DNA of 64,000 bases from Pogostemon cablin (Eukaryota; Streptophyta; Magnoliopsida; Lamiales; Lamiaceae): assembly GCA_023678885.1 (NCBI GenBank), contig CM042955.1, positions 19,479,835-19,543,834 of the forward strand, read 5' to 3'. Made by a program: the position numbers and the translations under genes. Positions 56,680-64,000 of the stretch are shown here, in pieces. Each line of letters begins with the position of its first letter. Positions within the stretch are counted from its first letter, which is position 1. Under the pieces are notes generated by a model. It did no database searches. It was not told the origin of the DNA and was given only the letters and a program-made list of their open reading frames with translations.

Positions 56680-58678
56680 TAAGCACTCAATCCACAATCC
56701 ATTTTTTTAAATCTGCTTTCTTATATCTACTTTCAATCCATTTTTTTTTTTATAATCTGCTTTTTTTTTTTTTTTGACTGCTGTATTCTTGTAATCTTTC
56801 TTGTCAACCCTTGTCATTCTTCCTTTTCGAAGGAATGTCTGATGAACCTCGTCTCTTAACGGTTGCCCCTTTATGGTTGTTCCTTTACGGAATTAATCAT
56901 TGTCCCTCGATAGTCCCTTTACGGAGTTAACGAATGTCCCTCGGTTGTCCTCGGTTGTTCCTTTATGGAATTAACCGCTGTCTTTGGCAGCAGTTGTGTG
57001 CGAATGTGGCTGCTCTTGAGTGACCTTATGTCCGCGTCCCTACTGGCTGTGCGTCGCTGCGACTTCTGGACGAGTGCAAAGCAGGCGGGGACTTGCGCTT
57101 TTCTTAACAGCGAGGTCGTACCTTTTCTACGGCGACAACGCGCGATAGTGCTCCATCGAAGGACCAACGGCTGATCGTGACAGCTCGTGATTGATTCTCC
57201 AAAGGCGAGTGCAGCCGTGATGTGGGAACGCGCGTACGAAGGAGGGACTCCGTTGGTAGCAAGATGTGATAATGGTGGTGCGGATCCATGCGCGAGCAAC
57301 GATGGATGAAGTCTGACTCCGGCGTGAGACATGGTACTGCCGATGATGGGAATTGGATCCGGCACAGCTTGGCGAGGTTGAGGGTGTTCATCCCATACAG
57401 GTGAAACTAAATTGGTTGCTCGCGTCGATCGCTGGCTAAAAATTGGTCACGGGGTGATGGGGAAAGGGACGACCGCATGCGGTGATCGAGACATGGTGAG
57501 CGGCTGATCTCAACGGCTGCCGATCAGTCGCAGGTGGCTGGCGGCATCAGATCACCTGCGGTGGCTTTCGCATTCTCGTCGGCAAGATGGTGGCGACTTG
57601 CAGCGGCGTGGTGGGCGACGAGGTGACCGGCCGTGGCTGGACGATGATCTTGCTTGGTGAAGGCGACGATCGAGAGAGAGGTGGTGTTGATCGGTGGATA
57701 ACACGACGGATCCGGTGATGTCGACGACCCGGTGAGGATTTGCAGTAGAAAAGGTCGTACTTCAGCGATTCTGACTGGATTCAGAGCGGCGGTTCCGGCG
57801 ACAAGACTTGGCGATTGAGGGAGATCGGATAGCGCACGTCAGCGATGTTTCGTGATGGTGGCGCCGCTCTTCCGGCAGCACGTGGATCGTGAGGCGGTGG
57901 TGGCTTCACGCTCCTGGTGGTGTGGACGACGAGCGGCGCGCGGTGGTGTGGAAACAGCGACGAAGGACGATGGCAGCGACGTGCGTGGCCCTCGAGTTCG
58001 TGTCTCCGACGATGGTGGATTACTAATGGGGGTAGATCACGACCTTCCGGCAGCAGTGCGCCCGATGGCGCGGTGATCGAGGAATTGGCGGCTGAGGCAT
58101 TCCGTGGTGGTGGCAGGTGATTTCTGGCAGCAACTGCCATGGATGGCGAAGAATTTTCGTCAGCCTGCTCATTTGAGAGAGAGAAGGAGTATCCCATTTT
58201 CAATTTTAGGAAAAGTGAGAGAATTCTCCAATTGATACACGTGATTGCCTCCTTTAGATGGGAACTAGAAAGGAAAGAGAAAAAGGGTGATTGGTGATTT
58301 GATTTGTTGGCAGCATACTCACGTTTTTTCTTGGGAAAAACAACTGACCCTTTGACTTTCCTTAATTTGCAATTTGATCAAAGATCAAATTAATTTATTA
58401 TTTGGGCCTTAAATGGTTAAATCAATTCCACTTAGTGAAGTTGGGCCTGCAACAATACTGTCATGAATTTGGGCCATGGATTTTAGTCCATACATTGACT
58501 TGATTTATCAATTGGCTTCGATTTTTTTTTTTTCAAGCTCCTTTTAATTTATAATTTTGAATCTAATAATTAATTGGTCCCCTGAATTTATTTTGGGCCT
58601 TTTAATTAATTAAATTCATGCATATAAATTAATTTGACTCCCTTTTTGCTGATATATTCTCCCACATATTTCCTGCAG
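56680..58678 (+). other. Probable 5'-UTR intron of the antisense gene, GC-rich core
   Basis: A donor (TTGTTGTAAGCAC at 56,680) and a strong acceptor (ACATATTTCCTGCAG ending 58,678) bracket a 2-kb region with no sustained frame. Its centre (about 56,950-58,140) is markedly GC-rich against an AT-rich background. Open frames on either strand there are rich in Arg, Pro, Gly and Ala and show no family signature; I do not call them genes. Splicing is inferred from site quality and position 12 nt before the ATG. Confidence 0.45.
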
Positions 58679-58690
58679 TTCAACTTCAAG

Positions 58691-61490
58691 ATGGTTTACT
58701 TTGATAGTAGGGTCATAGACTCCAATAAGCGATTGGTGATCCTTGACAGTAAGAACTCACCATCAGATGGAGCAACTTATCTTCCAATTGAGAGACCTCT
58801 GATGGGTGCACCTATAGACAGAATTCCCTGCGAGAATAGCGAACCTGATCTAAAGACTTGGACTGAAGACCTGAACTTGGGTGAAACCAGAGTTGTAGTT
58901 TTGAAGGTGATTAACCATGTCGAAGATGAAAACCTTGACGCTTTGCCCACATTAGGGCGCCGAATAATTGACAATAATGCAGCGTGGGGCAATTCGGTGA
59001 ATTTTTCTGGAGAATTCCGCTATACTCCTGGCTATTGGGAATGGACTGAAGTTGTCCTAAGCAGATATCATGATGGTCTTGCAAAAATAAAGATTTATGA
59101 CCCAATTTTCGCATCTTTATTCACATACGACTGCAACCGAGAGATTATCAAAGCTTTCTGTGAGGCGTGGTGCCCTGTTACCAACACTTTGCTCACTTCA
59201 TTTGGAGAAATGTCAATTTCTCTGTGGGATTTGTATAATTGGACGAGCTTGCCACTAGCCGGTCATTTATATGAAGAGGTTGTGCCCGATAAACCTGAAC
59301 TCTTCAATGATCGTGACCTCAATGGCTTACGTATTCCATCTAGTTGTCGGCACTTGCTGCACGCCTACCATAGACTTCGCAGTCTTGATGGTACTGACTC
59401 TGTTTCACTCACTCGATGGGTAAAATTTTGGTTTTGTCAACCTATAACATACAAGAAACCTCCTGTACGTGTAGAGAAGAGTAGGAAGAACCGCCGCAAG
59501 AAAACACACAACCCAAATGGGGCTATTGGTGATCATAAGAAATGGACCTCTGCAGAAACAGGACCCTTCAAAATGCTCGGTATTGATGTTATGCACCAAG
59601 AGGAGACATATCTGGCTGCTTATCTGGCTTGCTGGCTTTGCTCTTTCGTACTCCCTACCGATGAAGTAGATTTAATACGTCCTGGAACCTTTAAGGTAGC
59701 GAGTTTGATGGCTACAGGAAGGTCAGTTGGACTTGTCGTCCCAGTCTTGACGAGTATCTATAGAGGCTTGAACAAAATTTCAAATGATCCTAGACCCTCT
59801 GAGCTGAAATCAACATTTCCCGTACACTTTGTGTACACCTGGTTGGCTCATTATTTCAATACTCATTATCCAAATCCACATGAACTGAAGATCCCTTTAA
59901 TGGTAACATATTCAGGTGAGAATGGAGCAAAGTTCTTTACTCCAACTAATGCTCGCAAAAGACTTCAAAATGGAAGTAATGCTTCATTGCTTTGTAATGT
60001 TCGCCGAATAAATAATCCAAGGGAGTATATTGATATTGACCAAGCATCTTGGCGTGATTGGGGTTTCTTCATTGCTATTCGTATGAGTTATCTTACTCTA
60101 CGACAGAATGGGAGATTTTTTATTGAACCTTATAGCCCACATCGATTCAGCCGTCAATTTGGCTTTTATCAAGAAGATACTCCAGGGAAACTGAGAACAG
60201 ACCTTCGAGAGTCTACTTTAGAGCAAGGGCTTCAGCTTTGGAGACGATGTATCTTACGCAATTCTCGCACTAAAGCGACTTTTCCATGCGCCCCCACAGA
60301 GTTCAGAAACTTCTGCTCACCAAAGTATGCTGAGTGGTCCTCTCAACTTCATGGGACTTATTTCATAGATCATATGACAGATCTAATCAGAATTGTTCCG
60401 AGCCACACCGTAGAGGAAGAAGTTGACATTATTGGCAATTCGGATAATGCCAAGATTGATGAAGCAACTGTACCGTTAGAAGCCCCACCTCCTCAGAAGG
60501 TGATTGTTGGAACGTCAGGTGTAGCAAAAAAAAGGAAGAGTGATCTCTCTTATTCAAATGAGAGTAGCACAGACCGAAACTTGAAGAGGACCAAAGGAGG
60601 CGAATCTCCTAAGCATGTCCTGATAACTCAAACCGAGGTTTTCAATCCCCTTTTTTAATTATGAATTCCATACTTCCATATATAACTATTTTCTAATATC
60701 CCCTTTTTTGTAGCATCTGGATGCTGTATTTGGCTCTGATTATGACGAACTTGAGGAAGAAGGATCAGCTTCCGCTGCAGCCCTTAAAGGCTTAGTAGAT
60801 GATGTATTTCCAGATCAAATTTCTCCTATTGTGCCCGAGTCTCATCCTCCAATTACTATAATGGAAGCTCCAGAAATTACAATATTTAACTTTGATGCCG
60901 AGATCACGGATGCTAGGAAACTAGTTAATATGAAAGTGTGGAAAAGCTTTCAAGATAAGTTGAAGAGGACTTCTGTCAGCTCCTTATCTTCTATGCGGAA
61001 TGAGGGACTCAAAATGGTGAATAACTTCAAGAGCGCTCCAGAGATTGACGGATCTGCTTTAGAAGCATCATTTGACTTTTTATTTACTAAAGCTGATGCG
61101 TATGATGCCGTGAAGATAAAACTTGCTGATGGGATGTCCAGAAGAGAAGTTAATAAGCGCCTGACCGATGCAAGAAAGCGTGCTGATGAACACAAAGGCA
61201 AAGAAGCTGTAGATATCAAGCAATTGCAAGAATCCGAGACTAGGTTGAAGCAGATTGCGGAAGCAATTGAGAGCCTGTTGAAGGAGAAGGAAACCGTATC
61301 TCGAAAGGTTGAACGTCTTCGTGAATCCGTTCAAAATGCAAAGCTTGGAGCCCAAACTGCTGCCAGGGACATTGGTGTACTAAAGAAAACACCCATCCTA
61401 GAAGATTCCATTGCTGATGAATTAAGGACTGTTACACAAGCTTTGGAGGCCGCTCGTGATGAGTTATCCAGTATGAATATTTTTCATTAG
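58691..61490 (+). CDS. Plant mobile domain (PMD) protein, antisense passenger of the Tat element
   Basis: Two coding exons, 58691-60637 and 60714-61490, join in phase 0 (ACCGAG/GTTTTC donor, TTTTTTGTAG acceptor) and encode 907 aa. The start is the ATG at 58,691 (MVYFDSRVID); the frame also opens further upstream at TTG only. The PMD (aminotransferase-like) signature is at about 155-191: AFCEAWCPVTNTLLTSFGEM followed by SLWDLYNWTSLPLAG. More PMD-type blocks follow to about residue 560, then a basic AKKRKSD stretch (about 618) that could be a nuclear signal. Exon 2 encodes an acidic linker and a predicted coiled coil (about 780-900; KQLQESETRLKQIAEAIE). Arabidopsis PMD proteins MAIN and MAIL1 act in the nucleus in transposon silencing and genome stability. 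The gene is uninterrupted, suggesting it is maintained. AATAAA at 61,549 is a suitable poly(A) signal. Function in the element is unknown. Confidence 0.85.
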
Positions 61491-61548
61491 TTTTTATTGC
61501 CACCATTTCATTTCAATGTCTTTTTTTTTGAACTGTAATGATATTATC

Positions 61549-61554
61549 AATAAA
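61549..61554 (+). terminator. Candidate poly(A) signal of the PMD gene
   Basis: AATAAA 59 nt after the stop codon, in a T-rich 3' region. Confidence 0.55.
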
Positions 61555-61794
61555 ATCCATATTCTCTATTATCTCTTTTTCCTCTTCTTATTCATCACTG
61601 CATCTTTGGATTTGCTTTACTACTTTTACGTGCTGCCTTTATATCTTAATTTGCTTTTTGCTTCATAAATTTGATGCAAACAAACGAAAACATGACTGAA
61701 CTTAACAAATATTAAGCTGCCTACGTATCTCTTTGAAGAGAATCAAGTCATAACGTAGTTCAAAGGGACATAGTTTTGATTAGGGGGTGCCGTG

Positions 61795-62027
61795 CACAGT
61801 TTATACTCATGCGGGCCAGGAGTGTGTCGTACACATTTTATACTCATGCGGACCAGGAGTTTGTCGTACACAGTTTATACTCATGCGGACCAGGAGTTTG
61901 TCGTACACAGTTTATACTCATGCGGACCAGGAGTTTGTCGTTCATAGTTTATACTCGTACGGACCAGGAGTTTGTCGTTCATAGTTTATACTCGTACGGA
62001 CCAGGAGTAACATGCAGTTTAGGCTCA
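61795..62027 (-). repeat. 37-bp tandem array between pol and the PMD gene, ~6 copies
   Basis: TTATACTCATGCGG starts at 61,801, 61,838, 61,875 and 61,912, then TTATACTCGTACGG at 61,949 and 61,986; the period is exactly 37 bp with GGACCAGGAGTTTGTCGT in each unit. A further decayed copy ends near 62,027. It lies just beyond the pol stop, within the 3' UTR of the retrotransposon and tail-to-tail with the PMD gene. Confidence 0.97.
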
Positions 62028-62058
62028 TACGTCAAGGAGCGTTGTGTATGTATTTCTT

Positions 62059-64000
62059 TTACGCGTAGTAGCGTTTCAAGAATTTCCCATTTATGGGGCC
62101 AATATTTACGCCATCTTCTGATATCAACTTGTAGGCGCCATTTGTGTATACTTCCTTTACAACATGAGGGCCATCCCATTTTTGGAGAAACTTATTTCCA
62201 ACACGATGTGTGACCACAATAGGTCTTCTCACGGCAAGCACCAAGTCGCCAACTTGGAAAGAACGTATTTTCACTCTTTTGTTGAATGTTCTGGATAAGC
62301 GAGATTGATAACACTCGAGTTTTTGTTGTGCCTCTAATCTTTTCTCATCCAATGCCTCTAACTCTTGAAGACGCAACTTTGCATTTTCCTCTTCGGTTAA
62401 ACCTTCTTGTATGGCCATCCTCAAAGAAGGAATCTGCTTTTCAAGAGGCACCACAGCTTCTACACCATAGACCAAAGAATACGGAGTGGCCTGAGTGGGT
62501 GTTCTATAGGTGGTGCGGTATGCCCATAGAGCTTCATTTATTCTCTCATGCCAATCCCGTTTTGACTTAGAGACCACCTTCTTCAATAGACTGCACAAGG
62601 TTTTGTTGAATGCTTCGGCCAGACCATTGGCAGCTGCGTTGTACATTGACGACTTCCTTTGTTTGAAGTCGAACTTCTCACACAACTTATCAATCCAACT
62701 GTTACTGAATGGCTTTCCATTATCTGTGATGATGTAGCGGGGAACACCATATCTGTAAATGATGTTGATTCGAATGAAATCCGCAATATTTTCTTTCTTC
62801 ACTTCCCTTAAAGGCACAGCTTCGGCCCATTTGGAAAAGTAATCGGTGGCAGCAAGGATGTAGAGATGACCAGCAGAAGATTTTGTGAGAGGCCCCACCA
62901 CGTCTAATCCCCATGCATCAAAAGGCCATGAAGCTACTGTCGGGTGAAGAGGCTCCGGAGGTTGATGGATCAAATTCCCATGGAACTGGCAGGCTTGACA
63001 TTTTTGTGCATACTCCATACAATCTTTTACCATTGTTGGCCAATAGTAGCCCATCCTTTTGATTCTGAAGTGCAGCTTCGGCCCAGACTGATGAGCACCG
63101 CAAATACCAGAATGAGCTTCCTCCATTGCTTGAACAGCTTCTTCTTTACTTAGGCATCTCAAGAAAACTCCATCAAATGATCTTCTATACAACGTGCCTT
63201 TGAAGTAAATAAATCGAGGTGCCCGACGCCGAATATCAACCCTTTGACGTGGATCACTTAGCAATTTATCATACTTCAGATAATCCACGAGTGGTTGGCG
63301 CCAATCCTCTTCTTCAATTTCGAAGACTTCCACCAAATGATTTTCAACTTCTTCATAGTCATCATCCTCGAAGATTGGTGGTACAACCCAACTTTTACAT
63401 ACTGCAATTTGAATTTGCGCCTCTGGCATGGCTATAGTTGATGCTAGCTTGGCGAGGGCGTCAGCTTGCTTATTCTCTCTTCTGGACAGATGTTCAATAT
63501 CAACATCACCAAGCCAATTCATCAGCTTTTGAGCATACTTGTGGTACGGGAGTAATTCGGGCTTCCTCACTTCATACACTCCGAGTAATTGGTTTATCAC
63601 AAGTAGCGAATCACCATACACCTTAAGGTGTAATTGCTTTATGTCAACGGCCATTTCTAAACCAAGTATGAGTGCTTGATACTCAGCCACATTGTTAGAG
63701 CAATTTTCTGTTAAGGAAAATGAGAATGACAAAACTTCACCACTGGATGTTACAAACACGACTCCAGCACCGGCCCCTTCTCTATGAGATGCTCCGTCAA
63801 AGTACATTTTCCAAGGAGACGCTATCTCCACAGCGAAAGCATCTTCATCAGGGAGTTCATCAGACAGTTCCCATTCTGCAGGCATGGGATGATCAGCTAG
63901 AAAATCTGCCAACACTTGTCCTTTTACGGCCTTCTGAGGGACATATACAATCTCAAACTGTTGAAGTTGGAGATACCACCTGGCAAGCCGATCTGAGAGT
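62059..64000 (-). CDS. Ty3/gypsy Tat-type polyprotein, C-terminal part (RNase H, integrase)
   Basis: Open on the minus strand from the window edge to the stop at 62,059 (646 aa visible, N terminus missing, no break). An RNase H domain comes first: MYFDGASHREGAGAG, NVAEYQALILGLEMA, VYGDSLLVINQL, RRENKQADALAKLAS. Next is the integrase: the zinc-binding part (HSGICGAHQSGPKLHFRIKR, then CMEYAQKCQACQ), the core with the first Asp in WGLDVVGP, the second in IITDNGKPFSN and the Glu in AANGLAEAFNKTL, then YRTTYRTPTQATPYSLVYG. The C-terminal GPHVVKEVYTNGAYKL block ends the protein. Integrase inserts the cDNA; the RNase H degrades RNA in the hybrid. All catalytic residues that can be checked are present, so this part of the element looks intact. 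Confidence 0.93.
   Translation of the reverse strand, partial: LSDRLARWYLQLQQFEIVYVPQKAVKGQVLADFLADHPMPAEWELSDELPDEDAFAVEIASPWKMYFDGASHREGAGAGVVFVTSSGEVLSFSFSLTENCSNNVAEYQALILGLEMAVDIKQLHLKVYGDSLLVINQLLGVYEVRKPELLPYHKYAQKLMNWLGDVDIEHLSRRENKQADALAKLASTIAMPEAQIQIAVCKSWVVPPIFEDDDYEEVENHLVEVFEIEEEDWRQPLVDYLKYDKLLSDPRQRVDIRRRAPRFIYFKGTLYRRSFDGVFLRCLSKEEAVQAMEEAHSGICGAHQSGPKLHFRIKRMGYYWPTMVKDCMEYAQKCQACQFHGNLIHQPPEPLHPTVASWPFDAWGLDVVGPLTKSSAGHLYILAATDYFSKWAEAVPLREVKKENIADFIRINIIYRYGVPRYIITDNGKPFSNSWIDKLCEKFDFKQRKSSMYNAAANGLAEAFNKTLCSLLKKVVSKSKRDWHERINEALWAYRTTYRTPTQATPYSLVYGVEAVVPLEKQIPSLRMAIQEGLTEEENAKLRLQELEALDEKRLEAQQKLECYQSRLSRTFNKRVKIRSFQVGDLVLAVRRPIVVTHRVGNKFLQKWDGPHVVKEVYTNGAYKLISEDGVNIGPINGKFLKRYYA

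Larger units (their letters stand above)
55088..64000 (-). mobile_element. Tat-like Ty3/gypsy retrotransposon, 3' part, with antisense gene
   Basis: Minus-strand order: pol (RNase H, integrase; 64,000-62,059, open at the window edge), a 37-bp tandem array, a long region carrying a plus-strand spliced gene (58,691-61,490), a polypurine tract, and the 3' LTR (56,083-55,088). The RNase H upstream of integrase with YFDGAS is the archaeal-type extra RNase H of the Tat/Ogre group. Antisense reading frames for plant mobile domain proteins between pol and the 3' LTR are documented for Tat elements. The left border TGTAACAAC interrupts the Athila gag; the 5' LTR is beyond the window. The element is thus younger than its host element. 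Confidence 0.8.

Noticed and set aside
56919..58203. Arg/Pro-rich open frames on both strands
   Set aside because: They follow from GC-rich composition; frames overlap each other, lack a domain, and lie in a probable leader intron.

Overview
This window is AT-rich nuclear DNA from a flowering plant. The intact genes have many introns and their closest recognisable families are plant ones: an NDR kinase, a group IIc WRKY factor, a PMI1-related protein and a plant-type NSR RNA-binding protein. Spaces between genes are filled with plant transposons. I infer an asterid-like eudicot but cannot fix the species from sequence alone.

Region 1 (1-12 kb) has no host gene. It holds a 2.0-kb element with long terminal inverted repeats (TIRs) that carries a broken LINE-type zinc-binding (zf-RVT) fragment, several Stowaway-like MITEs, AT microsatellites and a tandem duplication of about 577 bp. 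Region 2 (12-38 kb) is the genic island: a domesticated Harbinger transposase of the ALP1 type (+), an NSR-like RRM protein (-, 6 exons), an NDR-family AGC kinase (+, 13 exons), RanBP1 (-, 4 exons), a PMI1-related protein with an NT-C2 domain (+, 2 coding exons) and a WRKYGKK-type WRKY factor (-, 3 exons). Exon junctions were worked out base by base from GT/AG sites and reading phase, and every model closes in frame. Region 3 (38-50.6 kb) is repeat-rich: an 832-bp element with a 9-bp target duplication (Mutator type), a hAT-like element, a dispersed GC-rich repeat family, a DUF1985 fragment and an intact two-exon Myb/SANT-like gene (-).

Region 4 (50.6-64 kb) is a nest of two Ty3/gypsy retrotransposons. 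An Athila-like element (+) has a roughly 2.0-kb 5' LTR, a tRNA-Asp-type primer site and a decayed gag. It is interrupted at about 55,088 by a minus-strand Tat-like element, whose 3' LTR lies at 55,088-56,083 and whose RNase H/integrase frame is open to the window edge. Between the Tat 3' LTR and pol, on the opposite strand, lies an intact spliced gene for a 907-aa protein: a plant mobile domain followed by a coiled coil. It has its own candidate TATA box, 5'-UTR intron and poly(A) signal.

The strongest leads are that antisense passenger gene, and a set of inverted GGTTCGACC/GGTCGAACC modules with fixed 20-bp and 12-bp spacing that occurs both in the Athila LTR and inside its gag reading frame, where it encodes a repetitive peptide.
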